Assembly (NCBI GenBank): GCA_963832365.1
Contig: CAWHUL010000027.1
Location: 62,001-126,000, forward strand
Length of the DNA: 64,000 bases
Direction of reading: 5' to 3'
From: CAWBRT01 sp963832365
GTDB lineage: Bacteria > Acidobacteriota > Terriglobia > Terriglobales > Acidobacteriaceae
Shown one piece after another: positions 36,181 to 44,722 of the stretch. The position numbers and the translations under genes are program-made. The notes beneath the pieces are model-generated. The model had not been told where the DNA came from and made no database searches. It worked only from the letters and a program-made list of their open reading frames with translations. Each line of letters begins with the position of its first letter. Positions within the stretch are counted from its first letter, which is position 1.

Positions 36181-36350
36181 GAATGCCCCCTGTTACGACG
36201 TACATTAAAGGAACAGCACCGCCACGGCTGCCGACAGATGTGTCCCGGGATATTGGATATCGGCAGCCAATATGCACCAACACTTCTGGATTGTCAAAAC
36301 TTTTTTGCCGGAGACGACCGCTTCTGCGCAGAACTAGCCAAATGAAACGG

Positions 36351-37406
36351 TCAGATACGATGGAAACTATTGAAAGGTAAGGCCATCGGGGAATCGTGGC
36401 AGATGGCATCGATGACTGCCACCGCAAGAGGAAAAGCCTCCGGATCGAGCAACCCCCATTCAAATAGATAGGCGAATACGGGCTCGAGTACAAACGCCAA
36501 CTCGGCGCCTTCTACTGTCTCCTCCGCCATGTGGCCGGCTTTCGCGACGCTGTAAGGCAGACCACTGCCGAGCAGGTGCCCCATGCGGCTGTTGCGACCC
36601 GCTTGGCAGGTTACGTACAGGTCGCCGACCCCGGCTAAGCCCAGAACCGATGCTTCCGTTCCGCCGAGAAACTGGACCATTCGGCTCATCTCGGTCAACG
36701 CTTGCGTGAACAATCCGGCTGCAGGATTATGCATCAGCGCGCCATTTGCCGCCGTGCCCTGCTTGGCGAATAATCCGGCGGCAGCCCCCACCGCCAGCGT
36801 GTAGAAATTCTTCAGCGCGGCGCAGACCTCGATTCCGACAACGTCTGTACTGGGGCGCACGTGATAGTAGGGCGCACCCAGCAGTCGAACTACCTGTTGC
36901 AGGACTTGCTCATCGCTGTAACTGATCACGACGCTGGTATCGCGCCGCGCTGCAAGTTCCCTCGCGATACAAGGGCCGCCAACGGCTCCAACGGACAACT
37001 GCTCAATGCTATAAGCACTCAGTTCTTTGCGCACCGCCTCAGGAAAGATCTGCAGGGAACCATGTTGCGCTTCCAGCCCTTTAGTCAGCATTAGAATCGG
37101 TGTATTCGTCTTCAACCGGGGGCCAAGCTGTTCGATTGCCCAACTCACGCCTGCTGAACTGACTCCAAGAACGATTAGCTCTGGGGCACTGCTCATCGCA
37201 TCCCCAAGTTGATCGTGGAGCAAGGCAGTGACGCTCTCCGGAAGCTTTATGTTGAGTTTTGGGTGAATCCCTACCTGCTGAATGCTCTTGATCCAATCAC
37301 CGTCAAGATGAGTACCAACCAACTGCACGGAATGTCCAGCATCCGCTGCTGGGAAGCAGAACGCGGTGCCCATCACTCCGGCTCCCAACACTAATATCTC
37401 TGCCAA
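36351..37406 (-). CDS. GpsA-like NAD(P)-dependent glycerol-3-phosphate dehydrogenase family enzyme
   Basis: 351 residues, TTG start with AAGGA seven bases upstream. Dinucleotide motif: LVLGAGVMGTAF. Conserved GpsA blocks: LTKGLEAQHG (with Lys109), SVGAVGGPCIARELAARRDTSVVIS, GIEVCAALKNFYTLAVGAAAG with catalytic Lys199, GLAGVGDLYVTCQAGRNSRMGHLLGSG. It is longer and more diverged than a housekeeping GpsA. In this setting it may interconvert a tetrulose phosphate and a tetritol phosphate rather than glycerol 3-phosphate. It is the first gene of the leftward block. The 170-bp gap to the next gene holds an inverted repeat (ATATTGG/CCAATAT, 36250-36273). Confidence 0.82.
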   Translation of the reverse strand: MAEILVLGAGVMGTAFCFPAADAGHSVQLVGTHLDGDWIKSIQQVGIHPKLNIKLPESVTALLHDQLGDAMSSAPELIVLGVSSAGVSWAIEQLGPRLKTNTPILMLTKGLEAQHGSLQIFPEAVRKELSAYSIEQLSVGAVGGPCIARELAARRDTSVVISYSDEQVLQQVVRLLGAPYYHVRPSTDVVGIEVCAALKNFYTLAVGAAAGLFAKQGTAANGALMHNPAAGLFTQALTEMSRMVQFLGGTEASVLGLAGVGDLYVTCQAGRNSRMGHLLGSGLPYSVAKAGHMAEETVEGAELAFVLEPVFAYLFEWGLLDPEAFPLAVAVIDAICHDSPMALPFNSFHRI

Positions 37407-37858
37407 TTTACAATCCTTTCCGCTCGATGCAATACTCCGCGACTAGACGCCGCTCGGCACGACGTCTCGGAGCCAAGCAGGGCTTCGTAGATTCCAACTT
37501 AGCTTTCAGCGCTGCCCGCGCACTTTGTCGAGATTAATTCAGCAGAGACAGACAGCCGCTTTATCATACACAGCGTGTCTACGCTTGCAAGTAACAGAAG
37601 CAAAAAGCTGCGCCTAAGCAATGTTGTTTTCCGCCGTGGTTGATGAGGGGAGATTTGTGGGCGTGTATTCATGAGAAACTTTGCCACCGGTCTCCGCCTC
37701 AATCGATACCTGCGGAATCCGGTCTGAGGAGTTGATGCGGACATAGCAAGCCGGAATGGGGCCAAACAGCACCGCCGCCCTGGTGCAATAACCCGCAGAG
37801 ACCTCCACACCAGCCAGCCACACCGGAACCATGGAGCGAGGGTAGGGGACCGTGCACA
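37407..37858. other. Region upstream of the leftward block; one weak small frame
   Basis: It should contain the promoter for the GpsA-like gene. A complement-strand frame of 82 codons (37614-37862) is open but unrecognised, with no good ribosome site. A 14-bp imperfect dyad (AGCGT-GTCT-ACGCT) is at 37572-37585. Nothing else can be supported. Confidence 0.4.
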
Positions 37859-37877
37859 TCACCGAACGGTTCGGTGA
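37859..37877. promoter_or_regulatory. 19-bp palindrome, TetR-type operator-like
   Basis: TCACCGAAC-G-GTTCGGTGA: nine-base arms, perfect, around a single G. ACCGAACnGTTCGGT-type dyads are common operators of TetR-family repressors. No TetR gene is in the window. The site coincides with the end of the gene remnant next to it. Confidence 0.45.
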
Positions 37878-38023
37878 ATTACTCCGGAGTCAACGATGAC
37901 GCCCGTGCGCGAAACCGCCTGAAAGTACATCTCATCGCCCGCGATCTCGAGCAGCATGAATGAGCGGTCTGTATCCTGCCCCTTGTCCGTAATCGTGGAA
38001 CGCGCGAGGTTACCGAAACGTAT
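37859..38023 (-). pseudogene. C-terminal remnant of a larger protein (possibly metallophosphoesterase-type)
   Basis: Complement-strand codons give ARSTITDKGQDTDRSF, then MLLEIAGDEMYFQAVSR, TGVIVDSGVIHRTVR and a stop at 37859-37861. The phrase FQAVSRTGVIVDSGVI reads as a genuine C-terminus, reminiscent to me of acidobacterial calcineurin-like phosphoesterases. There is no start; upstream the frame is replaced by that of the HTH gene. It marks deletion or recombination at the right end of the island. The family guess is weak. Confidence 0.45.
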
Positions 38024-38288
38024 CAACGCGGCCCTTCATGCTTTGCATACGGCGGACGGCAGTGTCGTAGCTCACGTTCAGCAGCGCAGCAACCTCACTC
38101 GGCGTGCAGAGTTTGTCCGGCTTCAATTCCACGGTCTGTTTACGAGCACGCTGCTTAAAGCTGCGGCGCCCGGGATGCACAGGTAGTTCGTATATGTCTT
38201 TGCCGACCTTGTGGAGGTCAATTCTGCCTATTGTGTGGGCGGTTGTCGACCGCAGGCTATGTAGCTCGTCTGGTTGCAAAATCCCCAT
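38010..38288 (-). CDS. Small helix-turn-helix protein, excisionase-like
   Basis: 92 residues. The C-terminal third, LCTPSEVAALLNVSYDTAVRRM, is a MerR/excisionase-type winged helix: TPSEVAxLLxVSxxT is the usual recognition signature. The basic middle (RRSFKQRARKQTVELK) may also bind DNA. It lies about 140 bp inside the right att repeat, which suits a recombination directionality factor for the island integrase, although such genes more often sit beside the integrase. No clear ribosome site, and its end runs into a gene remnant, so it could itself be damaged. Confidence 0.5.
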   Translation of the reverse strand: MGILQPDELHSLRSTTAHTIGRIDLHKVGKDIYELPVHPGRRSFKQRARKQTVELKPDKLCTPSEVAALLNVSYDTAVRRMQSMKGRVDTFR

Positions 38289-38428
38289 GTTCTGTAATGC
38301 CGGTTTGTACTATTTTTCGTACTAGCTTTCCGCGAAGAAGGCGAATCTTGCGAAATCTGAGAATACTACGGCATAGGATTTTCAACAAGTTACTGATAGG
38401 GCGGGACTTACCGATGGGCTTCAGAGTA

Positions 38429-38450
38429 CGAGTCCTACCTGAGGAGCCAT
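38429..38450 (+). repeat. Right direct repeat (att) of the integrated island
   Basis: Identical over 22 bp to 6070-6091, comprising the T-arm 3' side, acceptor strand and CCA of the tRNA-Asn fragment. The bases just upstream (CTTACCGATGGGCTTCAGAG) correspond to the anticodon-to-T-arm part but are diverged, so this copy is not a functional tRNA end. Confidence 0.85.
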
Positions 38451-38513
38451 ATTTTTGTCCGCAAAAATTCTACCAATTTTTCGATTTACGGTCTGAATTG
38501 TCTGGAATTGTAG

Positions 38514-38605
38514 GCCAACGCTAAGAAGTTGGAAAACGACTTGCCAGACCTCCTCCAAGGCAAGACTGTCCGCCACGGTGTCACGGTCGAGGCCGCGATT
38601 AACGA
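38514..38605 (+). pseudogene. Integrase remnant beside the right att copy
   Basis: 92 bp matching 6371-6462 of the intact integrase gene with 9 differences (about 90% identity), encoding NAKKLENDLPDLLQGKTVRHG. The gene's start and first 64 codons (6153-6370) are deleted, and the match ends abruptly after AACGAG. The sequence divergence shows that it comes from a related but distinct earlier integrase, not from a recent duplication of the one at 6178. Confidence 0.85.
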
Positions 38606-38730
38606 GAATCCCGGCCCATGTGGGCACATCTCGGTTCAAACGACCGAACGTTGGTCTGCGAACATCATAGGATAATTCGGCATTGGATCAGTTCGCCAAC
38701 GACCTGCCTATCGACTTGCAGATTGACCAT

Positions 38731-39768
38731 CTATTTCTTCTCCGCGGTCTTCGGGCCGCGAGGGGGATTGGCGGGCTCCGGCTCCAGCACCATGGTCCAG
38801 CCTTCACCCGGGTTGTAGGCCTTAATGGCTGCGGCCGCTTCGCTGGTTTTTTCGCCCAGATCCTTTTGATAGATCACGCCGTCTTTGCCGACGATGAAGG
38901 TCATAATCCCGGAATCCCTGTACCTGGCCGGCCAAGCCAAGACGGCAAAACCGCCGGTTAGCTTTCCATTTGCCAGATAGTTCTTGGCGCCACCCTTGGC
39001 CCTGTCTCCCTGCCGCGTGAGGATCACATAATAGTAGCCATTGAAGGGCTGAGGCTTTTCGCCGTGGGAATACCCCAGGGCTCGTGCAACCTCGGCAAGC
39101 GGGCCTAGGGGACTAGGACGCTGCCCTTCGGCGACTGGCCAGTACAAGCCGTTGCGCTGGCCTTCGTCGCTGACGAACTTCTGCGCGAATTGATGATTTC
39201 GGCTGAAGTACTCCTTCTGTGCGTTGGCAATTTCGCTGAGCACACCGATGGCGGTCAGTTCGCCGTCTCCGATCCGGCGCGCGAGGACCTCATCCTTGCC
39301 GGCTCCGGTGTTGAAAGTCCACTGGCTGGAAGCATTCTGCTTCAGTGGAATGGGGAAAGCAAAGTTGTCGGTGCCGATGTAAAGCACTTCTTCGCCGGAT
39401 TGGCGCTTGCTCCAGCGATTCATTTGGCTGTACTCGTCGACAAAATGCTGCATGCTGTTCTTGTCCTTCACGTCATCGCCGGAGTATACGAAGTCCTTCC
39501 CCTCCGGGCCGAAGATTGCCACCAGCGCATTCTGATCGCCGGTCTTGGCAGCATCGAACAAAGCGGCACCGGCCGCCGCCGGCGAGGCAAAGGATTTTTG
39601 AACGACGTTGCCGCTTGCAGTCTCCGTCGGTTTCTCGGCAGCCTTGATCTCGCGCTTGCTACATAACGTAAATAACAGGATGAGCGCCAGTGCCCAAAGC
39701 GGCATAAATATCGACCGAAAAAATACTGTCTCATTCTTCTTGTGCCTAGCCAGAGCTGACATATGCAT
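38731..39768 (-). CDS. DUF2950 family protein, secreted
   Basis: 345 residues with a signal anchor near the N-terminus (MPLWALALILLFTLCS). The rest matches DUF2950: FASPAAAGAALFDAAKTGDQNALVAIFGPEGKDFV, RIGDGELTAIGVLSEIANAQKEYFS, PFNGYYYVILTRQGDRAKGGAKNYL, GFAVLAWPARYRDSGIMTFIVGKDGVIYQKDLG. The biochemical function of the family is not established. It follows the DUF3300 gene after 35 bp; these two families commonly travel together in Acidobacteriota, implying a joint envelope role. Confidence 0.85.
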   Translation of the reverse strand: MHMSALARHKKNETVFFRSIFMPLWALALILLFTLCSKREIKAAEKPTETASGNVVQKSFASPAAAGAALFDAAKTGDQNALVAIFGPEGKDFVYSGDDVKDKNSMQHFVDEYSQMNRWSKRQSGEEVLYIGTDNFAFPIPLKQNASSQWTFNTGAGKDEVLARRIGDGELTAIGVLSEIANAQKEYFSRNHQFAQKFVSDEGQRNGLYWPVAEGQRPSPLGPLAEVARALGYSHGEKPQPFNGYYYVILTRQGDRAKGGAKNYLANGKLTGGFAVLAWPARYRDSGIMTFIVGKDGVIYQKDLGEKTSEAAAAIKAYNPGEGWTMVLEPEPANPPRGPKTAEKK

Positions 39769-39803
39769 TTCCCCGATTCCTAAACCTTCGCTGCGAACAC
39801 AAA

Positions 39804-41060
39804 CTATCGGCGCAAACCACCACCATGGAAGCCGCTGAAGCCGCTGGAGCGCATGCTTCCCAAACCTCGGTCACTTGCTGCCCGCGCGGACCCGCCATTG
39901 TCGTGACCCCAGGCGCCACTGGAGCCTCCCCAGTGTTCGCCGCTGGCGGTTGTGCCTCCCGCGTAGTGTTGGCCTGTGTTTGTGGTACCGTGATACGCTG
40001 ACCCGCCGGAAGGCGTGCTGGTGCCCCCATAGTGGTAGGCTTGGCCGGTGGTGGCGTTGTAGCCGCTGCCGCCGGTGTGCACGGCCCCATCAGGGCCGTA
40101 GCCCGTATGGGCGGTTCCGGCGCCCCATGCATTCGAGTAGGCGCCACCTGTGTGGTAACCGCCGTAGGCACCGTAGCCGTGATAAGCCCCGGCTGATCCG
40201 TAAGGGCTGTGGTAGGCAGCGGCGCCGTACCCGCCGTAACCGTGGTATCCATAGGCGCCGTATGCGCCGTGCCAAGCTGCGCTGCCGTAGTAGGGGACGC
40301 CGCCGTAGGCCACCGCACCGCCGTGCCAACCAACCGTCCATGAACTCCAACCCCAACTGCAACAGCCGCCACTCATCAGCGCACCCACGGCAATGCCGGC
40401 CCCAAATGAGATTATGCTGGCCGCAGCCACGTCTGAGGCTGTGTAGGAGGGCACTACGTACGGTGTGCCATAGATGACCGCGGGATTGTACTGAGGTACA
40501 TAGACAATCTGCTGGTTCGCAGGTTCAATGATGATCGTACTCGGTGCCGACTGTACTACCTTGATCTGCGCATTGGACTTGAGATTTCCAGCAGCCTTGG
40601 CTTTGGCGCGCAACACCTGAACGGCATCCATAACGTCTTTGGGTTGATTGTGATAAGACTGCCCCAACTCCGAAGTCCAGGCAAGATTCTTAGACATGTT
40701 GTCGAGCACAGAGGGGAATTGCGTGAGCGCCTTCACGCTCGGGTCCCAGGTTTGCTTGTTCACTTCCTGCATCAGTTCTTGACCAGTCAAATTCTTGTGT
40801 TGCTGGAGCCAGCTTTGGGCAAGGGCAATTTGATCGGGAAATGTAGCACCGGAGAGAACCTGTGCGACCAAGGCATCCGGGTAAAGAGCGATCGGCGCAA
40901 CCAGAGCCTGGAGTTGTTCGGCACTCTCTGGGGCGACGGGCGGCGTGGGCTCCTGGAATCCGTAAGCAACTCGCAATGGATAAGCGACCAGAATGAAGCT
41001 GAGTACCACGGACAGAACGTCCTTCATGTTCTTTGCGATTGTCATTTTTGCGATTGTCAT
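39804..41060 (-). CDS. DUF3300 family protein with Gly/Tyr/His-rich tail
   Basis: 418 residues from the ATG at 41058-41060. Signal peptide LSVVLSFILVAYPLRVAYG, then the DUF3300 core: LQALVAPIALYPDALVAQVLSGATFPDQIALAQ, WDPSVKALTQFPSVLDNMSKNLAWTSELGQSY, QIVYVPQYNPAVIYGTPY. From about residue 200 it becomes a low-complexity tail rich in Gly, Tyr, His and Ala, ending SGFHGGGLRR, likely extracellular. The first ten codons hold a perfect 15-bp tandem duplication (MTIAK MTIAK), so the true start may be either copy or the Met that follows. Confidence 0.85.
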   Translation of the reverse strand: MTIAKMTIAKNMKDVLSVVLSFILVAYPLRVAYGFQEPTPPVAPESAEQLQALVAPIALYPDALVAQVLSGATFPDQIALAQSWLQQHKNLTGQELMQEVNKQTWDPSVKALTQFPSVLDNMSKNLAWTSELGQSYHNQPKDVMDAVQVLRAKAKAAGNLKSNAQIKVVQSAPSTIIIEPANQQIVYVPQYNPAVIYGTPYVVPSYTASDVAAASIISFGAGIAVGALMSGGCCSWGWSSWTVGWHGGAVAYGGVPYYGSAAWHGAYGAYGYHGYGGYGAAAYHSPYGSAGAYHGYGAYGGYHTGGAYSNAWGAGTAHTGYGPDGAVHTGGSGYNATTGQAYHYGGTSTPSGGSAYHGTTNTGQHYAGGTTASGEHWGGSSGAWGHDNGGSARAASDRGLGSMRSSGFSGFHGGGLRR

Positions 41061-41363
41061 AGGACAAGCTACCTTTGTAGCAAAACGATGCCGCACAGAA
41101 CTGGCGAGTGGCCTCAAGAGTTGAGCTTTACGTAGCTTGATGAGATTAGTCTCGCTCGTGATCTGCCCCGCTTGCAGTTGCAGGTCGTCATTGGCCAATC
41201 CCCGTAGTTTTGCCAGTTCACAAGGCTCGTTACCCAAACTACCGTACCTGCGGAAGAACAGGCGTTAGAAGGTGAGCCTATGTCGCAGAGCTGGTGTGTG
41301 ACTCGGCATGTGTTCACCTGACCAGCTTGTTTGTCCACGGTCGGGCTGAGACTTGGAGGAAAT

Positions 41364-41912
41364 ATGGCACGAGACGAGAGTAAAGAAAATTCGGTTGTCG
41401 CAGTCTATCCCCAGCATGTCGATGCTGAGAAAGCAATCGGTCTGCTGAAGAAGAGTGATTTCAACATTAAGAAGCTCGCGATTGTAGGTAAGGGCTACCA
41501 CACAGAAGATCAGGTTGTCGGGTACTACACCACAGGCGACCGGATGAAACATTGGGGAAAGATGGGTGCATTCTGGGGTGGAATCTGGGGCCTGCTCGTC
41601 GGATCAGCCCTCTTTATCATACCGGGCGTCGGACCAGTCATGGTGGCTGGTACCGCGGTGGCGTGGATTGTGGGTGCTCTGGAAAGTGCTGCCGTAGTTG
41701 GTGGCTTAAGTGCGCTAGGGGCGGGGTTAGTCAGCATTGGAATCCCGAAGGACAGAGCCCTCAAATATGAGAGTTCAATCAAAGCCGGCAAATACGTGCT
41801 CATCGCGCATGGAACGGCAGAAGAAGCGGAGCAGGCTCGCCGCATTCTGGCTAATACAGGCGCGGAAGAGATCAACGTTCACCAGCCGGACCGGCCTGCT
41901 GCGGCCGCTTAG
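41364..41912 (+). CDS. General-stress YflT/GSP17M-like membrane protein
   Basis: 182 residues from the ATG at 41364, behind TTGGAGGA. The N-terminal 45 residues (VVAVYPQHVDAEKAIGLLKKSDFNIKKLAIVGKGY) resemble the heat-shock/general-stress 17M domain. A Gly-rich hydrophobic segment follows (FWGGIWGLLVGSALFIIPGVGPVMVAG), then a second (GALESAAVVGGLSALGAGLVSIGI). A short ferredoxin-like repeat of the first module ends the protein (YVLIAHGTAEEAEQARRIL). Probably a stress-linked membrane protein; no enzymatic motif. Confidence 0.7.
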   Translation: MARDESKENSVVAVYPQHVDAEKAIGLLKKSDFNIKKLAIVGKGYHTEDQVVGYYTTGDRMKHWGKMGAFWGGIWGLLVGSALFIIPGVGPVMVAGTAVAWIVGALESAAVVGGLSALGAGLVSIGIPKDRALKYESSIKAGKYVLIAHGTAEEAEQARRILANTGAEEINVHQPDRPAAAA

Positions 41913-42026
41913 GCAAGTTTGGATTTCGGGGCCTCGGTCCGCGCTGACCTATCAGGGTTCGTACTGCCGAAGCCTCGGTCCCAATTCTCAAGAAGCCAAG
42001 CGCTTCACGGAAGAGAGTATCCCTTT

Positions 42027-42533
42027 ATGAACACCCGACTCGCATTCTGCGCAATAGCCATTTGCTTAATTTCAACGATCGCTGCGGGGCAGCATGTCTC
42101 GGTGAACTACAATCACAATCAGAGTTTCGCGCAGTATCACACGTATGCCTGGGGTTCCAACAACGCCAACCAGATCAAGAATTCAATACTGGCCCAGGTA
42201 GCACAACAGGACATCAACTCGGCAATGCAGGGCAAGGGTCTGCAGATGGTGCAGGAAGACCAGAATCCAGACTTGATCGTCACCAGCAATGGCGGTCTGA
42301 AAAACGTGACCTCCTATACTGAGTGGGGAATGGGCCCATTTGGCGGTGGCATGGGCAGCATCACCCCGGAGCAAAACGTTGATGGAACTTTGATCGTTGA
42401 TCTCTATGACGCGAAGAGTCACAGTCTGCTCTGGCGTGGGATCGCCGAAAATACCCTGAGCAACAACGGCAATAAGAATCAGCAGATGGTGGAGAAAGCC
42501 ATTCAGAAGATGTTCAAGGAGTGGCCGAAGTGA
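42027..42533 (+). CDS. DUF4136 domain protein, secreted
   Basis: 168 residues from the ATG at 42027. Signal peptide MNTRLAFCAIAICLISTIAAG, followed by the DUF4136 pattern: VNYNHNQSFAQYHTYAWG, INSAMQGKGLQMVQEDQNPDLIVT, GTLIVDLYDAKSHSLLWRGIAENTLS, and the C-terminal AIQKMFKEWP. Such proteins are small periplasmic or outer-membrane-associated proteins of unknown role. The signal lacks a lipobox Cys. It lies 114 bp after the YflT-like gene in the same direction. Confidence 0.82.
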   Translation: MNTRLAFCAIAICLISTIAAGQHVSVNYNHNQSFAQYHTYAWGSNNANQIKNSILAQVAQQDINSAMQGKGLQMVQEDQNPDLIVTSNGGLKNVTSYTEWGMGPFGGGMGSITPEQNVDGTLIVDLYDAKSHSLLWRGIAENTLSNNGNKNQQMVEKAIQKMFKEWPK

Positions 42534-42663
42534 GCGCCGATAATATTCGAGATTAGTTGCGGTCACAATTAGGTCGAGCTACGCTGCTATAGCTACCGAT
42601 CGTCGGCAACACTGATCTTTCGCGGATAGAGAGGCGGGCTTAACGGACACCAGTGTGGTTTCA

Positions 42664-43155
42664 ATGGGACACATGCTGATACGCTATGTAGCAATTCTTC
42701 TGCTCCTAGCTGCCTTGGTGTCGGCTGTCGCGCAAACGACGGCACACCCCGGGGCCCAAACTCCGGCGAATTCTGCGAAGCAGACTGCGTCGCCCAAGCC
42801 CCCGGACATGGTCTGCTGGGGCAGCGGCCCGGACTGGAGCATCCAATTTGCCTCTTGGGGGGCGAGGTACTTAGGCATCAACGAGCCTGACCAGGATTTT
42901 CTCGGCGCCTTCTACTGGGTGCCCAAGGACAGGGTATGGGCTTGGCATCGAACCGACGGCTTCACTTCAACCAACGGCAACGACCTTTCGGCTATCATCA
43001 AAGAGGCCTCCTGCACCGATCCTGTCCGCAAGGAAACTTTCCCGTACTCTGCGCAGGTCAATCTGGCGCAGGGAGGCATAGTTAACGGCTGTTGCCGCAA
43101 ATTGAAGGCAGGGGAGGCCCCTGTCGGGCCGCACGGTGTGTTGCCGCAGCAATGA
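42664..43155 (+). CDS. Secreted protein of unknown function with conserved Cys pairs
   Basis: 163 residues from the ATG at 42664; a GTG three codons earlier and an ATG three codons later are alternatives. Signal peptide MLIRYVAILLLLAALVSAVA, a Pro/Ala-rich linker, then a compact domain with CWGSGPDWSIQF, FYWVPKDRVWAW, CTDPVRKETFPYSAQV and NGCCRKLK. The CxDP...YPYSA...GCC order resembles COG3650-type small envelope proteins. It may contain two disulphides. No functional assignment. Confidence 0.6.
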   Translation: MGHMLIRYVAILLLLAALVSAVAQTTAHPGAQTPANSAKQTASPKPPDMVCWGSGPDWSIQFASWGARYLGINEPDQDFLGAFYWVPKDRVWAWHRTDGFTSTNGNDLSAIIKEASCTDPVRKETFPYSAQVNLAQGGIVNGCCRKLKAGEAPVGPHGVLPQQ

Positions 43156-43266
43156 ACACGGCCCACACCTCCGCGCTGGACTACTCCGAAAGCCGTCAGA
43201 CCTTTCTTACATGTCTACATTGTCGAACGGGCCAAACCAGCTTCTTCGATAGCCACTCTTTTCTAA

Positions 43267-43737
43267 TTATTCCCCTGTGTCTTGAAATAAAATACGCTGC
43301 GGAAGATTCGTAAGTCCATCAGCATCGATGTTGATGATGCGATCAAAGAGCTCCTCAGGCCATTTGTCGTAAGGCGATTTGTGCCCCAATTCGTAGATCA
43401 ACTTGGGCATCTGACCGTGGTGCCAGCAGATCAAAATCGTCTTGCCTTTGAATTTTTTCTTCTGCAACTCCTTCACAAATCTCTTGGTATCTTTATCGGC
43501 GTACGTCGTGTTGACATCCAGCCTCAACTTGTCTGCCGTAGGTCGGATTGTCTCGTAAGGGCGAGCAGAATTCTTGGTCGATGTGGATGCAAAGACGAAA
43601 TCGGGCTTCACTATTTTCGGGAGCAGCTTTGCTAGACCCAGGGCACGCATATCTCCACGCAATGCCAAATGAGGTTTTAAGGACGCAGGCTTCTCCGCGT
43701 GTCTAAGAATGACGATCCTCTTAGGCCCCATTTTCAT
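43267..43737 (-). CDS. Histidine phosphatase superfamily protein
   Basis: 156 residues from the ATG at 43735-43737, which has GGAGGA upstream; 31 earlier codons are open. IVILRHAEKPA gives the RHx catalytic motif with His as nucleophile, PDFVFASTSTKNSARPYETI holds the second Arg, and ILICWHHGQMP supplies the second His. It is shorter than phosphoglycerate mutases, like small phosphohistidine-phosphatase-type members. Target unknown; it stands alone. Confidence 0.75.
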   Translation of the reverse strand: MKMGPKRIVILRHAEKPASLKPHLALRGDMRALGLAKLLPKIVKPDFVFASTSTKNSARPYETIRPTADKLRLDVNTTYADKDTKRFVKELQKKKFKGKTILICWHHGQMPKLIYELGHKSPYDKWPEELFDRIINIDADGLTNLPQRILFQDTGE

Positions 43738-43993
43738 TAGAAAAGTCCTCCACAAAAAGATGATGTTAACGCCCCGGTGGTAAGAGAAGTGAACGCAAAC
43801 ATAAAAGTATGGAATTCCATTAAGAGTCACTTAACCTGGTTCGTCACCTGTCACAAGTAACAGTTGGCGCCAATCAACACCTTGTGGTGCACTAATCAGA
43901 GAATACGAAAGTTATCGACTTCGTTGAGCAGCAGCACTCTCCGTTGTTGTAAAACGCATGCAAACGTACAAGTTGCATCTTGAGGACACCAGA

Positions 43994-44722
43994 ATGTCAA
44001 AAGTTAGACCAACCATTGGAACCGACGGACGTGCGCTCCCTATCCTGCCTCCGGAACGCGACGAGCGTGTCTGGGCGAAATTGGTGCGAATAATGTTCTA
44101 CACCCCCGGCTTCATGGGCCTACTGCTCATCAAGGTGGGCGAGCCTGCGAGCTATGGCATCACCGTAGAGCTGCTGATGTTGTCCACTGCGGCGGCCGTC
44201 GTCGGTGGGCTGTACATCGGCACGCAATCCTCGAGTGCGGGCGCCGATGCTTCGTCCAAGATTAGTGCCTGGAGTGGAGGGCTGGTGATGGAGTTGCTCT
44301 CAGTGGTGCCTCTCTTATGCGCGATCCCAGGCTTATTCCACGAACTGGCGCACAGCAAGCTGCTGCACTCGGCTGCGCCCGGTGCCGTCAACATCCCGCT
44401 GGGTGCCTCGGAGCTGCTGCCCATGGTAGCGATCTTGCCGTTTATGCTCTACCAGCTAGCTGGCTTCGGCACCTTGTCCTACATCGTGACGAAGCCAGTG
44501 AACTGGGCTATCAACCTCGGCATTCTCTCCTTGATCATCGCAACCTACGTCGCCAACCGCGAGGGCGCTTATGGCCTGGAAAAAAAATTTGCCGGGATTC
44601 TGGTTGTTGCCATGGCATTTACCGTATTGTTTGGCGTGCTCAAGCTGAGGGAGATGCAGGTGGCGTACGACGCGCAGTGTCCCTCGAAGGCTCCCAAGGA
44701 ACCGATTAAGCTCTCGGCGTAA
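43994..44722 (+). CDS. Integral membrane protein of unknown function
   Basis: 242 residues from the ATG at 43994, behind GAGGA. Six predicted membrane helices: around VRIMFYTPGFMGLLLIKVG, LLMLSTAAAVVGGLYIG, VMELLSVVPLLCAIPGLFH, LLPMVAILPFMLYQLAGFG, WAINLGILSLIIATYVA, FAGILVVAMAFTVLFGVL. Short cytosolic ends. I do not recognise the family, and there is no operon partner. Confidence 0.6.
   Translation: MSKVRPTIGTDGRALPILPPERDERVWAKLVRIMFYTPGFMGLLLIKVGEPASYGITVELLMLSTAAAVVGGLYIGTQSSSAGADASSKISAWSGGLVMELLSVVPLLCAIPGLFHELAHSKLLHSAAPGAVNIPLGASELLPMVAILPFMLYQLAGFGTLSYIVTKPVNWAINLGILSLIIATYVANREGAYGLEKKFAGILVVAMAFTVLFGVLKLREMQVAYDAQCPSKAPKEPIKLSA

Noticed and set aside
39804..40477. Long opposing frames across the DUF3300 tail
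   Set aside because: Low-complexity Gly/Tyr/His coding DNA leaves all frames open; the opposing frames are Arg/Pro-rich artefacts.
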